From positions 1 through 26,374 of the forward strand of contig CAAFZS010000028.1 in the NCBI GenBank assembly GCA_900767595.1: 26,374 bases of DNA, read 5' to 3'. The stretch comes from Bacteroidales bacterium. Its GTDB lineage: Bacteria; Bacteroidota; Bacteroidia; Bacteroidales; Paludibacteraceae. The position numbers and the translations under genes are program-made. The notes below the pieces were generated by a model, which did no database searches, was not told the origin of the DNA, and saw nothing but the letters and a program-made list of their open reading frames with translations. Below, in pieces: positions 8,041 through 14,487 of the stretch (positions are counted from its first letter, which is position 1; each line of letters begins with the position of its first letter).

Positions 8041-8096
8041 GTGGATTGTGGATAGTGGATTGTGGATTGTGGATTGTGGATAGTGGATTGTGGATA
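8041..8096. repeat. heptamer tandem repeat upstream of hflX (8 copies)
   Basis: Eight uninterrupted heptamers of GTGGATT or GTGGATA, in the order T, A, T, T, T, A, T, A for the last base. They fill almost the whole 65-base spacer between polA and hflX and reach to within 3 bases of the hflX TTG start. The array therefore forms the mRNA segment that would contact the ribosome at initiation. Confidence 0.95.
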
Positions 8097-8102
8097 GTTA
8101 TT

Positions 8103-10427
8103 TTAGTGTGCTTCGAGCCAGTTGGTTCCGACCCCGCAGTCGGCGATGAGGGGGACGGAGAGGTGAACGACATTCTCCATCTCACTGACCACCATCTGCT
8201 TCACTTCGTCCACTTCTGCAATAGGGACATTGAAGTTCAGTTCGTCATGCACCTGCATGATCATTTGGGTCTTCCAACCATGGTTTTTTATTTGTTTGGC
8301 GATACCTATCATCGCCATCTTAATGATATCCGCAGCCGTACCTTGGATAGGTGCATTGACCGCATTGCGCTCGGCAAACGAGCGAACGACGGAGTTCTGG
8401 CTATGGATATCGGGCAGGTATCGTTTGCGACCAAATAGGGTCTCTACATACCCGTGGTCACGCGCAAACTGTTTCTGTTTTTCAATGAACGCTATCACTT
8501 GCGGGAAAGCGTTAAAATAGTCGTCTATCAATTGTTTGGCATCTTTACGCGGGCAGTCCAGTTGTTGGGCTAGTCCGAAAGCGGAGATGCCGTAGATGAT
8601 TCCGAAGTTAGCGGTCTTGGCGCGACGGCGTTGTTCCTTGGTAACCTCATCGATGGGCACTTTGAAGATCTTTGCTGCCGTAGCGGCGTGAATATCCTGC
8701 CCTTCGCGGAAAGCGGCAAGCAGATGTTCGTCTTGCGAAAAATGCGCGAGGAGTCTCAGTTCAATCTGCGAATAGTCGGCACTCATGAACCGGCATCCCT
8801 CATCGGGGATGACTGCCTTACGGATGAGTTGTCCTCGCTCAGAGCGAATGGGCAGGTTTTGCAGGTTCGGGTTCGAGGAGGACAAGCGTCCTGTCGCCGT
8901 CACCGTTTGGTTATAGGTTGTATGGATCTTACCGGTTTTGGGGTTGATATAGGCGGGTAAGGCCGTGATATAAGTAGAAACTAGTTTCTTGAGTTCGCGA
9001 TAGTCGAGAATCTTCCCTACAATCGGGTGTTTATCGCGAATACCCAACAGCACCTCCTCGGAAGTGGAATAAGCACCTTTACCGGATTTCTTAGCCGTAG
9101 GATCGAGGCGCAAGTCCTCAAAGAGGACATCGCCCACTTGTTTGGGAGAGTTGATATTAAACTCTTTCTGAGCCAGTTGATAAATCTCTTGTTCCAAGGC
9201 TTGTGCCTCTTGTGTCAGTTCGGCTTCTGCCTGTTTGAGGATATCCAAATCAAAACGCACACCGGCCTGCTCCATCTCTTTCAAGACGGGAACCAGCGAC
9301 CACTCCACTTCGTTGAACATCGTCCACAAAGCCTCATCTTTGCGTAACGCCTCCCAGTCGGGTTCGCGATTAGGATTGAAACTGACCTCCGGATTGAGCA
9401 GGTAAGCACATAGACGCGCTTTCTTTTCCTCCTCGGGACTGAACAACGGGGCGGCTGGTGTTTCCTCCGGCTCAGCAAAAAGGTCGAGGGTAGCCTCCGG
9501 CTTTGCAGGTTTTTTAGGAATACCGGACATTCCGGAATTTCCGGATTTTCCGATATTTGCCGCTCCCCCGGATTTCTCAAGCAAGGAGTTGAACTCTAGT
9601 TCTTGGTATATGGGGGTGAGTTTGTTCCAGTCGCGTTCTCTACACGCTAAACTCTCCACTTTAAACTCCAACGGGACATCGGTCTTGATGGTAGCCAGAA
9701 AACGGGAGAAACGGATCTGCTCCGCTTGACTCTCCACTTTCTCTTTTAGTGCCCCCTTGAGTTCATTCGTATGGGCAAGCATATACTCTATGCTCCCGAA
9801 TTGTTGCAAAAGACTCACGGCCGTCTTCTCGCCTACGCCCTTGCAACCCGGGATGTTATCGCTTGCGTCGCCCATCAGACCGAGTAGGTCAATGACCTGT
9901 TCGGTGTTCTTGATACCATATTTAGCGCACACCTCGGCAGGACCCATCTGCTCAAACCCACCCGTATGGCGGGGACGGTAAACGTGGATGTTCTCCGTCA
10001 CCAACTGACCATAGTCCTTGTCGGGCGTAGCCATAAACACTTCGTACCCTTCGCGCTCCGCGATGTTCGCCATTGTCCCTATCACATCATCCGCCTCATA
10101 ACCGGGCACCTCCAAGATGGGGATGTTCATGGCTTGCAAGATATCGTGAATGATAGGAACCGCGATACGGATATCCTCCGGCGTCTGCTCGCGCTGCGCC
10201 TTATATTCGGGGTATGCCTCATGACGGAAAGTAGGACCTTGCGGGTCAAAACCCACGGCTATGTGCGTCGGTTTAATCCGTTTGAGCAAATCCTCCAATG
10301 TGGTCACAAACCCATAGATAGCGGATGTGTTCATCCCCTTCGAGTTCATTCGCGGAACCCGGATAAAAGCGTAATAGGCGCGATAAATCATCGCATACGC
10401 GTCGATGAGCAGAAGGCGTTTTAGCAT
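8103..10427 (-). CDS. polA: DNA polymerase I lacking a 3'-5' exonuclease domain
   Basis: A 774-residue family A polymerase for primer removal and gap filling. Residues 1-285 form the 5'-3' nuclease: LLIDAYAMIYRAYYAF, GYEADDVIG (109-117), TPDKDYGQL (134-142) and the helix-hairpin-helix GCKGVGEKTA (194-203). Residues 286-335 are a Gly/Ser/Pro-rich linker that includes TLDLF (313-317). Residues from about 376 form the polymerase: NLQNLPIRSERG, motif A SADYSQIELR (Asp551), motif B RRRAKTANFGIIYG and motif C QVHDEL (Asp728). The usual 3'-5' exonuclease domain of about 190 residues is missing; only its last segment, AYLLNPE (341-347), can be recognised. The usual length is 900 or more. The gene overlaps the upstream membrane-protein gene by 7 bases. 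Confidence 0.95.
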   Translation of the reverse strand: MLKRLLLIDAYAMIYRAYYAFIRVPRMNSKGMNTSAIYGFVTTLEDLLKRIKPTHIAVGFDPQGPTFRHEAYPEYKAQREQTPEDIRIAVPIIHDILQAMNIPILEVPGYEADDVIGTMANIAEREGYEVFMATPDKDYGQLVTENIHVYRPRHTGGFEQMGPAEVCAKYGIKNTEQVIDLLGLMGDASDNIPGCKGVGEKTAVSLLQQFGSIEYMLAHTNELKGALKEKVESQAEQIRFSRFLATIKTDVPLEFKVESLACRERDWNKLTPIYQELEFNSLLEKSGGAANIGKSGNSGMSGIPKKPAKPEATLDLFAEPEETPAAPLFSPEEEKKARLCAYLLNPEVSFNPNREPDWEALRKDEALWTMFNEVEWSLVPVLKEMEQAGVRFDLDILKQAEAELTQEAQALEQEIYQLAQKEFNINSPKQVGDVLFEDLRLDPTAKKSGKGAYSTSEEVLLGIRDKHPIVGKILDYRELKKLVSTYITALPAYINPKTGKIHTTYNQTVTATGRLSSSNPNLQNLPIRSERGQLIRKAVIPDEGCRFMSADYSQIELRLLAHFSQDEHLLAAFREGQDIHAATAAKIFKVPIDEVTKEQRRRAKTANFGIIYGISAFGLAQQLDCPRKDAKQLIDDYFNAFPQVIAFIEKQKQFARDHGYVETLFGRKRYLPDIHSQNSVVRSFAERNAVNAPIQGTAADIIKMAMIGIAKQIKNHGWKTQMIMQVHDELNFNVPIAEVDEVKQMVVSEMENVVHLSVPLIADCGVGTNWLEAH
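9521..9556. repeat. 9-mer tandem repeat coding the PolA linker
   Basis: Four degenerate 9-mers, TACCGGACA, TTCCGGAAT, TTCCGGATT and TTCCGATAT, lie in the part of polA that codes residues 291-303. Because 9 is a multiple of 3, they give a three-residue protein repeat, GKS-GNS-GMS-G, in the flexible linker. Confidence 0.8.
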
Positions 10428-11074
10428 ACTTCGATGGTTACGTCAGCGGTTATATCCTCATAGAAATGCGCCACTGCGGTGTACATATAGGGGCTAATCC
10501 AGAAGAAGGCAATACCGCAAGTAATGATACCCAACAGGAACCAGCCGATAAACGACAGATAGAGTACAAACAAATCCCATTTATGCCCGCGCATCAACTC
10601 GCGACTGGCTTTCAGTGCGTCCGTGGTGGACAACTCCGGATGGTCATGCAGTAGGAACGGAACCATGGCGTAAGCCATGCTCAAAATGATAGCCCCGATA
10701 CCTAAGGTTACTGCGCCCAGCAAGCCGGACAATATCATAACTAAGATCGCTGCCGGAAGATAACGCGTATAATTGGTTTTGAAGTTATCCCACATCATCG
10801 AAAAGAGCGAACCCTGTTCGCCACGAATCATTTGCAGCAAAGCAATATAGAATCCCCACTCCAGCGGCAAGACGAGCAAGAGAGCAATTGCAACACCCAG
10901 TCCGCCCATCGAGTAAGACCACTGATAAGGCAACCCTAGGATAGGAGCAATCGAAGAAGGGACATTAAAAGCAACGGCAATAATACATAAGATAAACATG
11001 GTTAAAGCAGCATCGTTCCATTTGTTTGTTAACGAATTCCACGCTAAATTGCGGTACTGAGAACAAGTTTTCAT
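10421..11074 (-). CDS. DUF975-family integral membrane protein
   Basis: A 217-residue membrane protein that matches my recollection of DUF975, whose function is not known. Several hydrophobic segments are visible: residues about 23-45, 55-85, 108-145 and a C-terminal pair about 168-198 (LYLSFIGWFLLGIITCGIAF). The amphipathic stretch TDALKASRELMRGHKWDLF, before the last pair, is the most recognisable family segment. It sits in the inner membrane. It lies between ybeY and polA, overlapping polA by 7 bases, so it is co-transcribed with housekeeping genes; that gives no clear clue to its role. Confidence 0.78.
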   Translation of the reverse strand: MKTCSQYRNLAWNSLTNKWNDAALTMFILCIIAVAFNVPSSIAPILGLPYQWSYSMGGLGVAIALLLVLPLEWGFYIALLQMIRGEQGSLFSMMWDNFKTNYTRYLPAAILVMILSGLLGAVTLGIGAIILSMAYAMVPFLLHDHPELSTTDALKASRELMRGHKWDLFVLYLSFIGWFLLGIITCGIAFFWISPYMYTAVAHFYEDITADVTIEVC

Positions 11075-11087
11075 AATACAAAAATTA

Positions 11088-11115
11088 AAAGGGTTAATTT
11101 TAAAGGGTTAATATT
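11088..11115. repeat. 14-mer tandem repeat at the ybeY-DUF975 junction (2 copies)
   Basis: AAAGGGTTAATTTT at 11088-11101 is followed directly by AAAGGGTTAATATT at 11102-11115, 13 of 14 bases identical. The ybeY stop codon (11100-11102, minus strand) lies across the junction of the two units, so the last residues of YbeY are encoded by the repeat. Confidence 0.75.
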
Positions 11116-11534
11116 GTTAGTTTGCTTAATGCCTCATCTTCTTTGCGGGTCATCTCGGCCTTTGTCTCGGGTGTCTTGTCCCCTTGTCCCGTGAGGTGTA
11201 ATAGACCGTGAACGAGAATACGGCTGAGTTCCTGCTCCTCCGTGGCGCCCACTTCCTGCGCATTGCTTTTGATTGTATCCAAGGATATAAAAATATCTCC
11301 GTTCAAGCACGAGGGCGTGGTATAATCAAAGGTGATGACATCGGTATAATAGTCGTGCCCTAAAAACTGTCTATTCACCTCTAATATCCGCTCATCATCG
11401 CAGAGGACATAGGTCAAGTTCCCCACCTTATACCCATACTCCGCCGCCACTTTGCGAAGCCACTGCACAAGGTCTTGCTCGTGCGCCGAAAGCCAATCAG
11501 GCAAGTTAATATGTTCCGATGTAAACCGTATCAT
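11100..11534 (-). CDS. ybeY: endoribonuclease YbeY (rRNA maturation)
   Basis: A 144-residue YbeY, a metal-dependent endoribonuclease for 16S rRNA 3' end maturation and ribosome quality control. The motif ILVHGLLHLTGQGDKTPE gives His109 and His113; the third ligand position, a histidine in the E. coli protein, is Asp119 here, which I believe is common in this phylum. YYTDVITFDY, near residue 63, is also typical. I choose the ATG at 11534, since MIRFTSEHINLPD is a natural beginning and the longer reading runs back into the fused SpmAB gene. This start overlaps the upstream stop as ATGA, showing translational coupling. Confidence 0.92.
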   Translation of the reverse strand: MIRFTSEHINLPDWLSAHEQDLVQWLRKVAAEYGYKVGNLTYVLCDDERILEVNRQFLGHDYYTDVITFDYTTPSCLNGDIFISLDTIKSNAQEVGATEEQELSRILVHGLLHLTGQGDKTPETKAEMTRKEDEALSKLTILTL

Positions 11535-12763
11535 CCGAAGAATATGTTTGCTACGATGAATGCTGCCACGATACCCGCCAAATCCGCCAACAGGCAACAA
11601 GCCACCGTATGTCTCGTCTCTTTTATTCCCACACTGCCGAAATACACGGCCAGTACATAGAACGTGGTATCACAGCAGCCCTGCAAAGTACAGCACAGCC
11701 GCCCTACCAGCGAGTCTGCTCCGTGCGTAGTCATAGCCTCAATCATCAACCCGCGGGCTCCGCTGCCGCTCAGCGGTTTCATCAGAGCCGTAGGCACAGC
11801 ACCCGCCAAATCGGGATTGATACCTACCCACGCAAACAGTTGCGCCATACCCTGTTCGAGCAGTCCCATCGCTCCGCTGGCGCGGAACATGCCCACTGCC
11901 ACCAAGATGGCTATCAGATAGGGGATGATACCTACCGCGGTCTTGAACCCGTCCTTCGCACCGTCGATAAAAGCGTCATACACATTCACTTTTTTAGCCA
12001 TCGCCTGAATGACAAACCACGCGATAACGCCGAGTAGTATCACCGCCGCAATCAAAGAGGATATCTGCGTCAGTTGCTGCTCGGGCAACCGACGTGCCAA
12101 AAACAGCAACGCCACCACCAAAGCCGTCAAACCGACTACCACCCCTAAAATCATCTTATCCCAAAGCCGGATCCGCTGGGCAATACACGTCGCTATCAAT
12201 CCCGTAAGCGTCGAGAAATACGTAGCAATGAGAATAGGCAGGAAGACATCCGCCGGATTGGCCGCGCCCAACTGCGCCCGATACGCCATGATCGTGGTCG
12301 GAATCAGCGTCAAACCACTGGCACCCAGCACCACAAACATGATCATCGCATTGGAAGCTTTGGACTTATCGCTATTGATTTCTTGCAACTCACTCATCGC
12401 CTTCAGCCCCATCGGAGTGGCGGCATTGTCGAGACCCAACAGGTTAGCGGATATATTCATAAACATCGTCCCGAACACCGGATGGTCCTTCGGAATCGAA
12501 GGGAAGATGCGCGTAAAGAACGGAGCCACGCCTCGCGAGAGCGACTGCACGACGCCCCCTCGCTCGCCGATCTTCAAGATACCCATCCAAAGGGACAGTA
12601 CCCCCGTCAAACCGAGGGATATTTCAAAACCCGTTTTTGCCGAAGCAAAAGTGCTGTTAAGGATATCCGAAAAGACCTCCGTCTGACCAAATCCGAAGAA
12701 GGCAATCAGTCCCACTAAAAGGGACAAAAGCACGAACGCTATCCAAATATAATTCAAAATCAT
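11531..12763 (-). CDS. fused SpmA-SpmB (nucleoside-recognition/Gate domain) membrane protein
   Basis: A 410-residue membrane protein in which the N-terminal half matches spore maturation protein A (SLWMGILKIGERGG, NISANLLGLDNAATPMGLKA, LTLIPTTIMAYR) and the C-terminal half matches spore maturation protein B (DGAKDGFKTAVGIIPYL, KPLSGSGARGLM, TLQGCCDTTFYVLAVYFG). Both halves carry several membrane segments and the Gate-type nucleoside-recognition fold. Bacteroidota do not form spores, so the spore names are historical; a transport role is likely but unproven. The ATG at 12763 is used rather than the TTG at 12778, which lies where the -7 promoter box would be transcribed. It is the first gene of the minus-strand operon. 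Confidence 0.88.
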   Translation of the reverse strand: MILNYIWIAFVLLSLLVGLIAFFGFGQTEVFSDILNSTFASAKTGFEISLGLTGVLSLWMGILKIGERGGVVQSLSRGVAPFFTRIFPSIPKDHPVFGTMFMNISANLLGLDNAATPMGLKAMSELQEINSDKSKASNAMIMFVVLGASGLTLIPTTIMAYRAQLGAANPADVFLPILIATYFSTLTGLIATCIAQRIRLWDKMILGVVVGLTALVVALLFLARRLPEQQLTQISSLIAAVILLGVIAWFVIQAMAKKVNVYDAFIDGAKDGFKTAVGIIPYLIAILVAVGMFRASGAMGLLEQGMAQLFAWVGINPDLAGAVPTALMKPLSGSGARGLMIEAMTTHGADSLVGRLCCTLQGCCDTTFYVLAVYFGSVGIKETRHTVACCLLADLAGIVAAFIVANIFFG

Positions 12764-12767
12764 GCGG

Positions 12768-12799
12768 CAAAGATACAAAAAATTCCTGAATTGTGCAAA
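12768..12799 (-). promoter_or_regulatory. Bacteroidota-type promoter of the spmAB operon
   Basis: On the minus strand TTTG (12799-12796) and TATCTTTG (12775-12768) are separated by exactly 20 bases. The spmAB ATG begins only 4 bases after the -7 box, so transcription should start at or within a base or two of the ATG, giving a leaderless mRNA. Confidence 0.8.
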
Positions 12800-12809
12800 T
12801 AAATTTGCA
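12794..12809. promoter_or_regulatory. palindrome over both -33 boxes of a divergent promoter pair
   Basis: TGCAAAT, two bases, then ATTTGCA: a perfect 7-bp inverted repeat centred midway between the spmAB and methyltransferase -33 boxes, which are contained in its arms. It may simply be the promoter symmetry, or an operator that would block both directions. Confidence 0.5.
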
Positions 12810-12835
12810 AATATGAAGAAAAAAGTGTAATTTTG
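12804..12835 (+). promoter_or_regulatory. Bacteroidota-type promoter of the methyltransferase gene
   Basis: TTTG at 12804-12807 and TAATTTTG at 12828-12835, with a 20-base spacer. The ATG at 12845 is 9 bases after the -7 box, so the leader would be only a few bases. An in-frame TTG at 12833 lies in the box and is not a credible start. Confidence 0.8.
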
Positions 12836-12844
12836 TGCCCGAAA

Positions 12845-13645
12845 ATGAGAAAATTCTTCTTTTATCGGACTCTAAACTGGGGTTGGCACCGCCTGTCAGC
12901 ATGGAACACCAGCGGGGAAGGGATACACTCTCCGTACCTATTTTACATCGTTCGTTTTCTCTTTCCGCGCCTTCATCGTTACTACTGTTGGGATGAGATT
13001 GAGAAACAACGTTCTTTGCTATCATCGTACTCTCAAGTGATTCCGGTTACGGATTACGGGACAGGGACAAAGACCGCGTTAAAAGTCTCGTCTATTGCCT
13101 CCTCTCACTTGGAGCAACCCGCTGTAGGAGAGTTGTTTTTTAAGTTGCTCGTTCATCTTAGGCACGAGCTGGACCGGCCGCTGAATATCGTAGAATTAGG
13201 AACCAGTTTTGGTATCACGACCGCTTATTTAGCTATGCCCCACTCCGCCAATCATGTAACCACGTACGAAGGCAACCCCGAAACCCTCCGTCTCGCCCAA
13301 GAGAATTGGAAGCGTTTGGGGCTGACGAATATCACACCCGTTTTGGGCAATATAGACGACACCTTATTTAATACGCACGCAAGTGAGGCGAAGGCGGACT
13401 TCGTTTTTATCGATGCTAATCATCGGCAAGAACCTACCATTCGGTATGTTAACCATTTCCTGCCGCTCTTGCACGACCATTCGATTGTGGTCATAGACGA
13501 CATCTACCATTCCCCTCAGATGACGGAGGCTTGGAAGCAATTGTGCGCCCTACCGCAAGTCACCTCCACTTTCAATTGTTACCACTTTGGGATTCTCTTT
13601 TTTGACCCGCATTTTTTGAAACGACATTATCGTATACGCATATGA
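12845..13645 (+). CDS. class I SAM-dependent methyltransferase
   Basis: A 266-residue methyltransferase of a type I know from Bacteroidota, with the N-terminal signature GEGIHSPYLFYIV (residues 24-36). The Rossmann core begins with NIVELGTSFGITTAYLA (SAM motif I); the acidic TTYEGNPE follows, and ADFVFIDANH and IVVIDDIYHS complete an O-methyltransferase-like pattern. The substrate is unknown. Its last four bases overlap the start of the cobalamin adenosyltransferase gene, so the two form a small operon. It is transcribed from a promoter back to back with that of spmAB. The enzyme class is clear; the physiological role is not. Confidence 0.85.
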   Translation: MRKFFFYRTLNWGWHRLSAWNTSGEGIHSPYLFYIVRFLFPRLHRYYCWDEIEKQRSLLSSYSQVIPVTDYGTGTKTALKVSSIASSHLEQPAVGELFFKLLVHLRHELDRPLNIVELGTSFGITTAYLAMPHSANHVTTYEGNPETLRLAQENWKRLGLTNITPVLGNIDDTLFNTHASEAKADFVFIDANHRQEPTIRYVNHFLPLLHDHSIVVIDDIYHSPQMTEAWKQLCALPQVTSTFNCYHFGILFFDPHFLKRHYRIRI

Positions 13646-14169
13646 AGATTTACACTAAAACAGGAGATAACGGAACCACCGCTCTTGCCACGGGCGAACG
13701 TATTTCCAAGACCGATGCCCGCATCGCTGCTTACGGCACTGCCGACAGTTTGAACAGCCTCGTAGGATGGCTTCGGGCCGCCCTTCCCGCTAAGGCTACG
13801 GACACGGACGAGGAGCTCATTTATATCCAGCATCGTCTGTTCGATATAGGCGGACGGTTAGCGGCTGCCAATATTAAGGTTGACGAACTGCAAATCAGCA
13901 AGTTAGAGCAATGGATGGACCGTATGCAGGCTGAGTTGGATCCGCAGCGTACGTTTATCTTGCCGGCAGGCAGTGAATGTGTCACACGTTGTCATATTGT
14001 CCGGACGACGGCCCGCGATTTGGAACGGTTGATTTGCGCCCTTCCTGAAGGTCAATATAACGAGCAAGACCAGATTTTTGTCAATCGCTTAAGCGATTAC
14101 TTCTTTGTGCTCTCACGATGGCTTTCCAAACTCACTTTGAGTGTTGAAACGCCATGGATTTCTGCCTAA
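13642..14169 (+). CDS. cob(I)alamin adenosyltransferase, PduO type
   Basis: A 175-residue ATP:corrinoid adenosyltransferase of the PduO/Cob family, which transfers the adenosyl group of ATP to cobalamin. The ATP-binding N-terminus IYTKTGDNGTT and the AYGTADSLNSLVG segment are present, as are FILPAGS, the helix HIVRTTARDLERL with its conserved arginines, and FVNRLSDYFFVLSRW near the end. The length is normal. It makes the coenzyme form of B12 for enzymes such as methylmalonyl-CoA mutase. It overlaps the methyltransferase gene by four bases. A gap of 43 bases follows before the next promoter; I see only a weak A/T hairpin there and no convincing terminator. Confidence 0.9.
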   Translation: MKIYTKTGDNGTTALATGERISKTDARIAAYGTADSLNSLVGWLRAALPAKATDTDEELIYIQHRLFDIGGRLAAANIKVDELQISKLEQWMDRMQAELDPQRTFILPAGSECVTRCHIVRTTARDLERLICALPEGQYNEQDQIFVNRLSDYFFVLSRWLSKLTLSVETPWISA

Positions 14170-14212
14170 TCGGGCAAAATAACACATTTTTTTGAAAAAA
14201 AATGCAAAAAGA

Positions 14213-14244
14213 CTTGCATATTTCGAAAAAAATTAGTAATTTTG
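14213..14244 (+). promoter_or_regulatory. promoter of the type IX secretion operon
   Basis: CTTG at 14213-14216 (one mismatch to TTTG), then 20 bases, then a full TAATTTTG -7 box at 14237-14244. Predicted start near 14249, about 16 bases before the ATG at 14265. The -33 region also overlaps a small inverted repeat (TGCAA 14203-14207, TTGCA 14214-14218), which might be an operator. Confidence 0.7.
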
Positions 14245-14264
14245 CACGCTAATTTAGATTTATT

Positions 14265-14486
14265 ATGTATTGGACTTTGGAATTAGCTTCAAAAATTGAA
14301 GACGCGCCATGGCCAGCAACCAAGGACGAACTATTAGATTATGCCAATCGTATCGGCGCACCGATGGAGGTCATCGAGAACTTGCAAGAGATCGAGGATG
14401 ACGAGGAAATATTCGAAAGTATAGAGGATATTTGGCCGGATTATCCGACCAAAGAAGACTTTTTCTTTGACGAAGAGGAGTATTAA
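14265..14486 (+). CDS. small acidic protein, DUF2795-like
   Basis: A 73-residue, very acidic cytosolic protein. The first 45 residues (LASKIEDAPWPATKDELLDYANRIG) look like the DUF2795 fold as I recall it in Bacteroidota; the rest is a Glu/Asp-rich tail that ends IWPDYPTKEDFFFDEEEY. No enzyme motif, signal peptide or membrane segment is present, and the function is not known. It is the first gene after the promoter at 14213-14244, and the porP start is one base after its stop, so it is probably co-transcribed with the whole secretion operon. A strongly expressed, short first gene could also serve to set translation of porP. Confidence 0.85.
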   Translation: MYWTLELASKIEDAPWPATKDELLDYANRIGAPMEVIENLQEIEDDEEIFESIEDIWPDYPTKEDFFFDEEEY

Positions 14487-14487
14487 G

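Noticed and set aside
8019..8438. Open frames crossing the heptamer array on both strands
   Set aside because: They are translations of a period-7 repeat joined to antisense polA or hflX; no independent support.
12009..12686. A 225-codon open frame on the plus strand
   Set aside because: It is antisense to the SpmA half of the fused membrane protein; composition and lack of motifs point to a shadow.
14185..14204. A 7-9 bp inverted repeat of T and A runs as a terminator after the adenosyltransferase gene
   Set aside because: The stem is almost only A/T with a loop of about two bases and no clear T-tract after it, so it may be just a homopolymer coincidence in an A/T-rich spacer.
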